The position numbers and the translations under genes were made by a program. A stretch of 64,000 nucleotides of DNA from an uncultured Methanobrevibacter sp. (GTDB lineage: Archaea; Methanobacteriota; Methanobacteria; Methanobacteriales; Methanobacteriaceae). The notes below the pieces were generated by a model. That model was not told the DNA's origin. It saw nothing but the letters and a program-made list of their open reading frames with translations, and made no database searches. This document shows positions 9,346 through 17,631 of this stretch, in pieces. Numbering within the stretch: the first letter of the stretch is position 1; the number at the start of each line of letters is the position of its first letter. The DNA lies in NCBI RefSeq assembly GCF_937881195.1, contig NZ_CALGFC010000006.1, positions 20,323-84,322 of the forward strand, written 5' to 3'.

Positions 9346-10497
9346 ATGATCCAACCAAAAAAATATGCAAAAGCTGCTAAAATACCTCCAAAAGGATTTA
9401 AATCAGCTAATGAATTTTTTGAACACGTTTTTAATGATAAAGAAATTATCTGGATGGGTCAAAATACTAATCATCTTCACAATGAGAATTATATAAGAGA
9501 TGCAATGCTTAATTGTGTTGAAAGCAAAGAATATTGTAAATATCCTCCTCCTGAGGGATTTCCAGAATTGAAAAGATTAATTTTAAAAGATCTTAATCTA
9601 GAAAATATGGATATCTTAATAACTGCTGGAGGAACTGAATCATTATATCTTTGTATGAATGATATTTTGGAGCCAAAAGATAATGTTATAACTTGTGATC
9701 CAGGTTATCTTATTATTGACAACTTTGCGAGTAGATTTTCTAATAAAGTTATATCTGTTCCTATTTATAGTAGTGATAATGATTATAAGCTAACTCCTGA
9801 GCTTGTAAAAGAATATATGGATGAAAATACAAAGATAATTGTCCTTATAGATCCATTAAATCCTTTAGGTAGTTGCTATACAGAAGAAGAAATTAAAGAA
9901 TTTGCAAAAATAGCTGTTGAAAATGATTTATATTTGTTACATGATATAACCTATAGGGATTTTGCACGTAAACATTTTTTAGCTGCTCATTATGCTCCTA
10001 ATAATGCAATAACTATTTATAGCTTTTCAAAAATTTTTGGGATGGCTGGATTAAGAATTGGTTCAATTATAGGAACAAATGAAACAATTAGTTCTGTTAG
10101 GACAATTCTTATAAATGATTTGGGTACTAATTTGATTGCACAATCAGCTGCAATAGCTGCTTTAAAATCAAAAGATAAATGGATTGAAGAAATTACAAGC
10201 ACTACTCGAAATAATCAAATTTTAATTAAGAAGTGTGTAGATGATATAAAAGGTGTTTTTATTCCTGTATATCCTTCAGATGGTAATATGTTAGCTATTG
10301 ATCTTAAAGCTACTGGAATAAATCCTAAAAAAATGGCAGATTACCTTTTAAATAAAAAAATATTCACAAGACAAGGTAACTATACAAGTAAGCTATTTGG
10401 GGATAATTATCTTAGAGTTAGTTTTTCAATTCCTGAAGAACAAGTTAAAATTTTTGTAAGAGAATTTAAAATTGCTGTAGAAGAATTAAGAAAATAA
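9346..10497 (+). CDS. Class I/II pyridoxal phosphate-dependent aminotransferase
   Basis: 383 residues from the chosen start. The fold is the aspartate-aminotransferase type: TAGGTESLYL binds the cofactor phosphate region, DPLNPLG is the NPxG-like motif, HDITYRDF follows, and SFSKIFGMAGLRIGS holds the Schiff-base lysine (about residue 228). The frame is open upstream to an earlier ATG at 9325, but the ATG at 9346 has GTGATAAT directly before it, matching the strong site used by many genes here. Candidate roles are amino acid or histidinol-phosphate transamination. The substrate cannot be assigned from sequence. Confidence 0.85.
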   Translation: MIQPKKYAKAAKIPPKGFKSANEFFEHVFNDKEIIWMGQNTNHLHNENYIRDAMLNCVESKEYCKYPPPEGFPELKRLILKDLNLENMDILITAGGTESLYLCMNDILEPKDNVITCDPGYLIIDNFASRFSNKVISVPIYSSDNDYKLTPELVKEYMDENTKIIVLIDPLNPLGSCYTEEEIKEFAKIAVENDLYLLHDITYRDFARKHFLAAHYAPNNAITIYSFSKIFGMAGLRIGSIIGTNETISSVRTILINDLGTNLIAQSAAIAALKSKDKWIEEITSTTRNNQILIKKCVDDIKGVFIPVYPSDGNMLAIDLKATGINPKKMADYLLNKKIFTRQGNYTSKLFGDNYLRVSFSIPEEQVKIFVREFKIAVEELRK

Positions 10498-10680
10498 CTT
10501 AATTCTTCAGTTTTTATTATAATATTTTTTTATTTTTTATATTTCATTATTATATATATTATCTCTAATTTTTGGATATTTTTATTCTTAAATATTTATT
10601 TTAATATATAATATCCTCATTTTTATTCCCAATTTATTTATTCTTTTTTTATTTTAATATATGTATATTAATTTTTATTT

Positions 10681-11835
10681 TTATACTTTTTCAACTATTT
10701 CTTTGAAAATATTATCATTTATTATATTCCCATTTTCACTAGTTTCTTTAACTATTTTAAGGATTTCTGGAATTTTATTTTCTTTCATTTTTATTCCAAA
10801 TTGGTTCAATTTTGATTTTATAGCTTTTGATCCTGAATGTTTCCCTAAAACAAGATTTCTTTCTTGTCCAACAATTGATGGAGAAAAAGGTTCATAAGTA
10901 AATGGATTTTTTATTACTCCATCTACATGTATTCCTGATTCATGTTTAAATATGTTTTTACCAACAATAGGTTTATTATCTGGTATATTTACTTTTGTAT
11001 ATAATTCTACAGTTTCAGATATTTCTTTTATTATTTCTGTATTAAATCCAAGATCTATTCCATATAAAATTTTCAAAGACATTATTAATTCTTCTAGAGG
11101 AGTATTTCCAGCTCTTTCTCCTATTCCATTTATTGTAGTTTCAACAATATTTGCCCCAGCTAATAATCCTGCAATTGCATTTTGTTGAGCCATACCAAAA
11201 TCATTATGGCAATGGAGATTTATATCAACTCTGATTTCTTTTCTCAATTCTTTTACTAAATATTCCATTCCTTGGGGAGTTATAACTCCAACTGTATCTG
11301 CGATATGTACTCTATCAACTTTTCTATTTTGTGCTTCTTTATAAATTTCTTTCAGGAAGTTTAATTCTGTTCTTGTTGCATCTTCTGCTGAAAATCCTAC
11401 ATATAAACCATGATCCTTTGCATAATCTATGACATCCATACTTTTCATTAAAGCTTCTTTTTGAGTTAATCTTTTATTTTTTAAATTTATTTCTGAAGTT
11501 CCAATGAATATTATTGTCCCATCTACTCCACAATCTAAACTCGCATCTATATCTTCCTTTTTAGCACGCGATAATGTTATTATTTTTGAATTCAAATTTT
11601 CATTAACAATTTTTTTAATTGAGTTTTTTTCTTTTTCTGAAACAAGTGGGAATCCTGCTTCAATTTGGGGTATTTTTAGTTTATCAAGCATTATAGCAAT
11701 ATCTAACTTTTCAAATTCACTTAAACTAACTCCAGGGGTTTGTTCTCCATCTCTAAGAGTTGTATCACATATTTTTATATTTTTTGGAAATTTACATTTC
11801 GCTTTCTTATTATAATGACTAATATAATCTTTCAT
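10681..11835 (-). CDS. Homocitrate synthase (NifV/AksA family)
   Basis: 384 residues of the isopropylmalate/homocitrate synthase family. CDTTLRDGEQTPG near residues 23-35 carries the catalytic Arg and the metal-binding Asp; SAEDATRTE and the HCHNDFG metal ligands (about 207) follow. Homologs condense 2-oxoglutarate with acetyl-CoA. Methanogens need this as AksA for coenzyme B, and nitrogen fixers need it as NifV for the FeMo-cofactor. Position decides the proposal here: it diverges from the nif cluster across a 646-bp spacer, so a NifV role is likely, but a dual or AksA role cannot be excluded. The start follows AAAAAGGTGTATAA. Confidence 0.8.
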   Translation of the reverse strand: MKDYISHYNKKAKCKFPKNIKICDTTLRDGEQTPGVSLSEFEKLDIAIMLDKLKIPQIEAGFPLVSEKEKNSIKKIVNENLNSKIITLSRAKKEDIDASLDCGVDGTIIFIGTSEINLKNKRLTQKEALMKSMDVIDYAKDHGLYVGFSAEDATRTELNFLKEIYKEAQNRKVDRVHIADTVGVITPQGMEYLVKELRKEIRVDINLHCHNDFGMAQQNAIAGLLAGANIVETTINGIGERAGNTPLEELIMSLKILYGIDLGFNTEIIKEISETVELYTKVNIPDNKPIVGKNIFKHESGIHVDGVIKNPFTYEPFSPSIVGQERNLVLGKHSGSKAIKSKLNQFGIKMKENKIPEILKIVKETSENGNIINDNIFKEIVEKV

Positions 11836-11967
11836 TTATACACCTTTTTAATTTTATTTTTTATTAATAAATTTCATTTTTCATTGTTAATTATTTTTTT
11901 ATAATTTTAATTTTTTGCTTATTTTGCTTGAATCAGCTTTAAAATACTTTTTTTGATTATAAATTAT

Positions 11968-12009
11968 TTATTAAATACTTGATTTTTGTTATTAAATACT
12001 TGACTTTTG
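11968..12009. repeat. 21-bp tandem repeat, two copies
   Basis: TTATTAAATACTTGATTTTTG and TTATTAAATACTTGACTTTTG are adjacent and differ by one base. A degenerate third partial copy follows. Confidence 0.8.
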
Positions 12010-12184
12010 TTATTTTGATTTTAATATAATTTTTGTCTCTTATGTTTTCTTTTTTTAGATTTTTTTTAAATTATTGCATATTTTAACATATAATTATATT
12101 TTCTGAACAGTTGAATAATGTATTAATCTAAATATTGGACTTTGTCATAATATTTTTTATTTTATCTTTGCATTGTTAGCACAA

Positions 12185-12194
12185 TCTTTATATA
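12185..12194 (+). promoter_or_regulatory. TATA box of the nif operon
   Basis: CTTTATATAT is a good archaeal TATA element. It would place the start of transcription near 12212-12220, just ahead of the operator at 12227. Inferred from consensus and spacing. Confidence 0.55.
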
Positions 12195-12226
12195 TGATGA
12201 ACTACAATATAAAGTTGTCGGAAGAC

Positions 12227-12240
12227 GGAAACCGTTTTCC
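12227..12240. promoter_or_regulatory. NrpR-type nitrogen repressor operator
   Basis: GGAAACCGTTTTCC is an exact GGAA-N6-TTCC match to the operator bound by NrpR, which represses nif and glnA in Methanococcus when nitrogen is plentiful. It sits 33 bp downstream of the TATA box, around or just after the expected transcription start. This is where NrpR would block transcription. No nrpR gene is in the window. Confidence 0.78.
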
Positions 12241-12481
12241 TAGTATTAATTTATTTATCATTAATTAACATAAATTTTAAAATTATTAAAAATTTTGTTT
12301 ATTTGGATTAAATAATTAATATAGTTTAAATTTGTATTTGGATCTTTAAATATCAATTTTGTTTTTTAAAAACAGATTTAAAGGCCCTATTTTAAAAATA
12401 AAATATTTAAATAAATATTTGTAATATAATCTATGTATTAAAATTAAATATTAAAAATAAAGTTAAATAAGGAAGAATAAG

Positions 12482-13312
12482 ATGGTAAGAAAAATTGCAA
12501 TCTATGGAAAAGGTGGAATTGGTAAATCAACTACAACTCAAAATACTGCTGCTGCTATGGCACATTTTCATGATAAAAAAGTAATGATTCATGGATGTGA
12601 TCCAAAAGCAGATAGTACTCGTATGATTCTTAGGGGTAAAATGCAAAAAACTCTTATGGATACTCTTAGAGATGAAGGCGAAGAAGCATGTATGGATCTT
12701 GACAATGTCATGAGTGTAGGTTTTGGAGATATTAAATGTGTTGAATCTGGTGGTCCTGAACCTGGTGTAGGTTGTGCAGGAAGAGGGGTTATTACAGCTA
12801 TAAACATGATGGAAATGCTTAAAGTTTATGAAGATAACTTAGACTATGTTTTCTATGATGTCCTTGGGGATGTTGTTTGTGGTGGTTTTGCAATGCCTAT
12901 TCGTGATGGTAAAGCCGAAGAGATTTATGTTGTTGCTTCTGGTGAAATGATGGCATTATATGCAGCTAACAACCTTTGTAAAGGTATGGTAAAATATGCT
13001 AATCAAAGTGGTGTTCGTTTAGGTGGAATTATCTGTAATAGTCGTAATGTTGATGGTGAAAAAGAACTCATTGAAGAATTTTGTAAAAGAATCGGAACTC
13101 AAATGATTCATTTTGTACCAAGAGATAATATTGTACAGAAAGCAGAATTCAATAAAAAAACTGTCACTGATTTTGATGATGAATGTAATCAAGCTAATGA
13201 GTATAAAACTTTAGCTGGTAAGATTATTAATAATGACAACTTTGTTATACCTGATCCTTTAAAAATGGAAGAATTAGAAGATTTAGTTGTAGAATTTGGA
13301 ATTTTAGATTAA
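12482..13312 (+). CDS. nifH: Nitrogenase iron protein NifH
   Basis: 276 residues, full length. The P-loop GKGGIGKST is at about residues 9-17, and DPKADSTR is the switch I region. The two cysteines that hold the bridging 4Fe-4S cluster are in GVGCAGRGV (about 97) and DVVCGGF (about 131), and the Arg of GCAGRG is the usual ADP-ribosylation site. NifH is the obligate ATP-dependent electron donor to NifDK. It is the first gene of the cluster. The AAGGAAGAATAAG before the ATG serves as ribosome binding site. A 30-bp minisatellite separates it from nifI1. Confidence 0.97.
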   Translation: MVRKIAIYGKGGIGKSTTTQNTAAAMAHFHDKKVMIHGCDPKADSTRMILRGKMQKTLMDTLRDEGEEACMDLDNVMSVGFGDIKCVESGGPEPGVGCAGRGVITAINMMEMLKVYEDNLDYVFYDVLGDVVCGGFAMPIRDGKAEEIYVVASGEMMALYAANNLCKGMVKYANQSGVRLGGIICNSRNVDGEKELIEEFCKRIGTQMIHFVPRDNIVQKAEFNKKTVTDFDDECNQANEYKTLAGKIINNDNFVIPDPLKMEELEDLVVEFGILD

Positions 13313-13634
13313 TAAGATTATTAAATTAATAAGATTATCGATGAACTAAATAATATAAATAAGTTTAATTAAAAGTTAATAAATCAAATAAATTAAAATA
13401 AATTACTAAATATATAAATAACTTGAAATAAACTATTAAATATATAAATAACTTGAAATAAATTATTAAATATATAAATAAATTAAAATAAATTAGTAAA
13501 CAGATAAATAGATTAAATAAATTAATTATTAAACCATAAAAATTAATTAAAAGGTTGGAATTGTTAAAAAATTGATTATAAGAAATTATCTTTAAATATT
13601 TATTTTTTTTAATTTAAAATTAGGAGAGTATTAA
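13313..13634. other. nifH-nifI1 spacer
   Basis: 322 bp, mostly made of the 30-bp minisatellite. No gene seen. The T/A-rich repeat could attenuate readthrough so that nifH is made in excess over the downstream genes, but this is speculation. Confidence 0.5.
13381..13527. repeat. 30-bp minisatellite, about five copies
   Basis: Units of exactly 30 bp run in register, with cores such as TATATAAATAACTTGAAATA followed by AACTATTAAA. The two central units differ by a single base; outer copies are more diverged. It lies within the nif cluster between nifH and nifI1. Confidence 0.9.
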
Positions 13635-13952
13635 ATGAAAATGATTCGAGCCATTATAAGGCCTGAAAGAATTGAGCAAACAGTAGATGCTTTAGATGAA
13701 GCAGGATTTATTGCTCTTACAAAGATTGATGTCATAGGTAGAGGTAAGCAAAAAGGAATTCATCAAGATAATATTAGCTATGATGAGCTACCTAAGAGAC
13801 TAATAATGTTGGTTGTAGAAGATGAATCTGTAGATCAGGCTATAGATGTAATAACAGAATCTGCTGTTACTGGAAATTTTGGTGACGGTAAAATATTCGT
13901 AAGTCCTGTTGAAAAAACTTATACTGTAAGAACTAGATCTGAAGGTTTATAA
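13635..13952 (+). CDS. nifI1: NifI1, nitrogenase-regulating PII protein
   Basis: 105 residues, PII family. The N-terminal MIRAIIRPERIE and the C-terminal signature TGNFGDGKIFVSP are diagnostic. In methanogens NifI1 and NifI2 form a complex that binds nitrogenase and switches it off when ammonium arrives; 2-oxoglutarate relieves this. Placement directly between nifH and nifD is the hallmark of this NifI pair as opposed to GlnK. The T-loop region (QKGIHQDNISYDELPKR) differs from GlnK and lacks its usual uridylylation-type tyrosine context. AGGAGAGTATTAA precedes the ATG. Confidence 0.95.
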   Translation: MKMIRAIIRPERIEQTVDALDEAGFIALTKIDVIGRGKQKGIHQDNISYDELPKRLIMLVVEDESVDQAIDVITESAVTGNFGDGKIFVSPVEKTYTVRTRSEGL

Positions 13953-14286
13953 ATCAGATCTCATTAATTTACTTTATTGGTTAAATCTATCTTGATTAAA
14001 TCTCTTTAATAGTCTCTATTTCCATATTTTCATAATTATTTTCAATTTAATTTTTTTAGTGTAGCAAGTGTTTAGGACTAAGTAAATAGTTATTGAAGAT
14101 TATTAATTCAAGAATTTAATTCATTATAAAGTCATATTATAAAGTCATATTATTTTTATAAATTATTATCAATTGATTACTAAAATTGAAATTAAAATTA
14201 TTAAAATTTTTATTATTATTAAAAAATGTTGAAGTCATATTATTAAATTAAAATTATTAAGTCATATTAATTGCAAGGTTATTCAT
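13953..14286. other. nifI1-nifI2 spacer with recurring AGTCATATTA
   Basis: No gene seen. AGTCATATTA occurs four times, starting at about 14130, 14143, 14233 and 14260; the first two are part of a 13-bp tandem. The last copy ends 17 bp before the nifI2 start. Confidence 0.5.
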
Positions 14287-14655
14287 ATGAAAGAGATATT
14301 AGCTATTATTAGGCCAGGAATGATTTCTAAGACAAAACAGGTCTTAGATGCATTAGGTTATCCTTCTTTAACAGCTACAAGTGTTGTGGGTAGAGGAAAA
14401 CAAAAATCATTTATTGATGAAGTTAAAGTTATTAAAAATAATGAGGAACTGCATTCTTACAATGATCATATGCGATATGTTCCAAAAAGATTGTTAATGC
14501 TTGTAGTTCCAGATGAAGATGTAAATTTAGTTGTAGAAGCGCTAATGAAAGTCAATCATACTGGAAACTATGGGGACGGCAAAATTTTTATTTGTCCAAT
14601 TGAAAATTCTGTAAGAGTAAGAAACAAGGAGGAAGGATTAGAAGCAATACTTTAA
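14287..14655 (+). CDS. nifI2: NifI2, nitrogenase-regulating PII protein
   Basis: 122 residues, longer than NifI1 in the T-loop region (about residues 39-65), as expected for NifI2. The PII signature TGNYGDGKIFICP is intact. It forms the hetero-oligomer with NifI1 that binds 2-oxoglutarate and inhibits dinitrogenase. It starts after CAAGGTTATTCAT and is followed 112 bp later by nifD. Confidence 0.95.
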   Translation: MKEILAIIRPGMISKTKQVLDALGYPSLTATSVVGRGKQKSFIDEVKVIKNNEELHSYNDHMRYVPKRLLMLVVPDEDVNLVVEALMKVNHTGNYGDGKIFICPIENSVRVRNKEEGLEAIL

Positions 14656-14767
14656 TCACCAAACTTTAGCTATATAAAATATTTTGAAATAGCTATATAG
14701 ATATTAGGAAATAAATATTCGAAAAATAAATATTTGGTAGGTTATAGAAGATATTAGGAGATTATTA

Positions 14768-16162
14768 ATGCCACATAAACTATTTGAAGTAAATAAAGAT
14801 ATACCTGAAAGAGAAAAACATATTTACATAAAGCATTGCTCTGATCAGGATAGTGAGATAGATTGTAACAAAAGCACAATACCTGGGTGTATGACTGAAC
14901 GTGGTTGTGCTCTTGCAGGGGGTAGAGGAGTTATTACTGGGGCTGTAAAAGATGTAATAGGTCTTGTGCATGGTCCTGTAGGTTGTCAATATTATACTAC
15001 TGGAACAAAAAGATATCCTTCAAAACCAGAACTTCCAAATGGGGAAACATTCCCAATTGATAATTTTAATTTAAAATATAGTTTTGGAACAGATTTGAAA
15101 GAAGCAAATGTTGTTTTTGGAGGAACAAAAAAATTAAAAGAAACTATTATTGAGTCTAATAAAGAATATCCCTATGCTTCAGCTATTTATGTTAACAGTA
15201 CATGTACTACTGGATTAATAGGGGATGATGTTGATGCTGTTTGTAAAGAAATGAGTGAAGAATTAGGTAAGGATGTTGTAGCATTCAATACACCTGGTTT
15301 TTCTGGAGTATCTCAATCAAAAGGCCATCATGTAACAAATGATGCTGTTTTTGATCGTTTAGTTGGTACAAAAGAACCACCTAAAACCACTGGCTATGAT
15401 ATTTGTTTAATTGGGGAATATAATATAGATGGTGATATGTGGGTTCTTGAAAAATATTTAACTGAAATGGGTTTAAATATTTTGTCACGATTTAGTGGTG
15501 ATTCAAGCCATGATGAATTATGTTGGATGCATAGATCTAAATTGAATCTTGTTAGATGTCAGAGATCTGCAACTTATATAGCTGATTTAATAGAACAAAA
15601 ATATGGGGTTCCTTATAAAAACGTTGATTTCTTTAGTACTGAATATTGTAGCGATAATTTACGTATGTTGGGTAGATATTTTGGTTTAGAAAAAGAAGCT
15701 GAAGCGGTTATTGAAAAATATCATGGTGAAGTTAAAGAAGAATTAAAATGGTATAAAGAACAATTAACTGGTAAAAAGATTTATATTTTTTCTGGAGGAC
15801 CAAAAAGTTGGCATTTATCTATTCCTTTAGAAAAAGAGTTAGGTTTAGATATTATTGCTGTTGCATCAGAATTTGAACATTCCGATGGATATGATAAAAT
15901 GAAAGCGAGAGTTAAAGATGGAACAGCTATTTTAGATGATCCTAACAGTTTGGAGTTAGAAGAATTAATTTCAATTAATAAACCTGATTTGATTCTTGCA
16001 GGTATTAAAGAGAAATATTTGGTTTATAAATATGGTATACCTTCAATACAAATACATAGTTATGAAAACGGACCTTATATAGGATATGAAGGATTTCTTA
16101 ACTTAGCTAAGGATATATATAATAATATTAATGCTCCTGTATGGGATTTAATGGAGTTTTGA
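14768..16162 (+). CDS. nifD: Nitrogenase molybdenum-iron protein alpha chain NifD
   Basis: 464 residues. The P-cluster cysteines are Cys47 (ERGCALAGG), Cys73 (HGPVGC) and about Cys146 (STCTTGLIGDD). FeMo-cofactor ligands are retained: LNLVRCQRS supplies the cofactor cysteine, and IHSYENGP supplies the histidine equivalent to Azotobacter His442. GFSGVSQSKGHH keeps the catalytic Gln and His pair. The segment after the cofactor cysteine (DFFSTEYCSDNLR) departs from the usual NFFG-T-SLR pattern and adds a cysteine. No anfG/vnfG gene is present, so a Mo enzyme is most likely. AGGAGATTATTA precedes the ATG. Confidence 0.95.
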   Translation: MPHKLFEVNKDIPEREKHIYIKHCSDQDSEIDCNKSTIPGCMTERGCALAGGRGVITGAVKDVIGLVHGPVGCQYYTTGTKRYPSKPELPNGETFPIDNFNLKYSFGTDLKEANVVFGGTKKLKETIIESNKEYPYASAIYVNSTCTTGLIGDDVDAVCKEMSEELGKDVVAFNTPGFSGVSQSKGHHVTNDAVFDRLVGTKEPPKTTGYDICLIGEYNIDGDMWVLEKYLTEMGLNILSRFSGDSSHDELCWMHRSKLNLVRCQRSATYIADLIEQKYGVPYKNVDFFSTEYCSDNLRMLGRYFGLEKEAEAVIEKYHGEVKEELKWYKEQLTGKKIYIFSGGPKSWHLSIPLEKELGLDIIAVASEFEHSDGYDKMKARVKDGTAILDDPNSLELEELISINKPDLILAGIKEKYLVYKYGIPSIQIHSYENGPYIGYEGFLNLAKDIYNNINAPVWDLMEF

Positions 16163-16188
16163 ATTGAGTGAATTGGAAGTGAATAAAA

Positions 16189-17574
16189 ATGAGTGTTAAT
16201 GTATACAAAAGGGATAGGCAAGTAATAATAGATCCACTTGTCACATGTATGCCCCTCGGAGCAATGTGGGCTATTCTTGGAATAAACCATGGAATGCCAT
16301 TAGTACAAGGATCTCAAGGTTGTAGTACTTTTGCAAGGTATCATCTTGCAAGACATTTTCGTGAACCTATTGAAATAGCTGTTAGTAGTTTTCATGAATC
16401 AACAGCTGTTTTTGGGGGGAAGAAAAACTTAAGTATGAGTCTTAAAACTCTTATACAAAGACAAGATCCTGAACTTATAGGAGTTATAACAACATGTAGT
16501 TCAGAGATTATTGGGGATGATGTCTATGGATTTGTAGATTCAAACAAACAAGAATTGAAAGAGTTAGGATATGATAATACTGAAATTATACCAATAAATA
16601 CTCCTTCTTTTGCGGGTAGTCATTTTGCTGGTTATGATGTAGCTATTGATTCATTAATTAAAAATTTAGCTGTCCCTAATGATAATATTGAAAATGATAA
16701 TAATAATAATATTAATATTATACCTGGTTTATTGAATCCTGGTGATGTTAATGAAATAAAACATATGTTGGATTCAATGTATGTTCCTTACACCATGTTG
16801 ACTGATATTTCAGAAACATTTAATTCTCCTTTAAATCCAAAAAAACAAGAAACTCCATATTTTGGAAAAGGTGGAACTACAGTTAATGAAATGAAAAATG
16901 TATCTGCAAGTAGTGGTACTGTAAGTATAGCTAAATATGCTAAAACAGGAGCTGAAACATTAGAACAAACACATAAAGTCCCTGCTGTAACAGATAATTT
17001 GCCTCCGATTGGTATTAAAGGAACTGATGAATTCCTTAAGACTGTGAATAAATTATCTGGATATGAAATTATTGATACTTTAATGACTGAGAGAGGTTTA
17101 ACATTAGATTTAATGGCTGATGTGAGTGCAAGGTACTTGGCAGGAAGAAAAGCAGTGATATTTGGTGATCCTACACTTGTAACTGGATTAGCATCTTTAA
17201 TAATGGAACTAGGAATGGAAGTTGTAATGGTAACTACTGGATCCGAAGAAAAAACATTCCCAACAGATATTGAAAGTATAAGTAAAAATCAAAGTATAGA
17301 TGTATTTCAAGAAGGAGATTTGAAAGTAGTAGAAGATTATGTAAAGGATAAAGATAATGGAGTAGAACTAATATTGGGTTCAAGTGAAGCTAGATTTATA
17401 AATTATGATACTGGAATTCCATTAGTACGTTTCGGATTCCCAGTTTATGATAGGGTAGGATATCATTCACAACCAATTGTGGGATATCGTGGTGCTAAGC
17501 GTGTCATTGAAATGATAACTAATGAAGTTTTATCAAAATATTATGAAGAAAAACATTGGAAATTACAACAATAA
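16189..17574 (+). CDS. nifK: Nitrogenase molybdenum-iron protein beta chain NifK
   Basis: 461 residues, starting 26 bp after nifD. The P-cluster cysteines appear in CMPLGAMWA (about 20), QGSQGCSTF (about 45) and TTCSSEIIGDD (about 104), and NTPSFAGSH carries the serine near the P-cluster. It lacks the N-terminal extension of Azotobacter NifK, as in other archaeal versions. An Asn/Asp-rich stretch (ENDNNNNIN, about residues 165-173) looks like a local codon-repeat expansion in a loop. Together with NifD it forms the dinitrogenase tetramer. Confidence 0.95.
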   Translation: MSVNVYKRDRQVIIDPLVTCMPLGAMWAILGINHGMPLVQGSQGCSTFARYHLARHFREPIEIAVSSFHESTAVFGGKKNLSMSLKTLIQRQDPELIGVITTCSSEIIGDDVYGFVDSNKQELKELGYDNTEIIPINTPSFAGSHFAGYDVAIDSLIKNLAVPNDNIENDNNNNINIIPGLLNPGDVNEIKHMLDSMYVPYTMLTDISETFNSPLNPKKQETPYFGKGGTTVNEMKNVSASSGTVSIAKYAKTGAETLEQTHKVPAVTDNLPPIGIKGTDEFLKTVNKLSGYEIIDTLMTERGLTLDLMADVSARYLAGRKAVIFGDPTLVTGLASLIMELGMEVVMVTTGSEEKTFPTDIESISKNQSIDVFQEGDLKVVEDYVKDKDNGVELILGSSEARFINYDTGIPLVRFGFPVYDRVGYHSQPIVGYRGAKRVIEMITNEVLSKYYEEKHWKLQQ

Positions 17575-17631
17575 TAATATAAAAATTATAAATTAGTATA
17601 AAAATTACGGTAATAATGGAGATATTAGATT

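Larger units (their letters stand above)
11836..12481. other. Divergent homocitrate synthase / nifH regulatory spacer
   Basis: 646 bp without a gene. The nif-proximal half holds a TATA box and an NrpR-type operator, leaving an unusually long leader of about 260 nt before nifH. The homocitrate-synthase side holds a short tandem repeat. I do not see a small ORF with a convincing start in the leader. Confidence 0.6.

Noticed and set aside
12193..12199. C box-like ATGATGA in the nif promoter
   Set aside because: No D box partner; it lies inside a promoter region.
14768..17574. Alternative (vanadium or iron-only) nitrogenase
   Set aside because: No anfG/vnfG-like small gene follows nifD and nifE/nifN are present, so the Mo type fits better.
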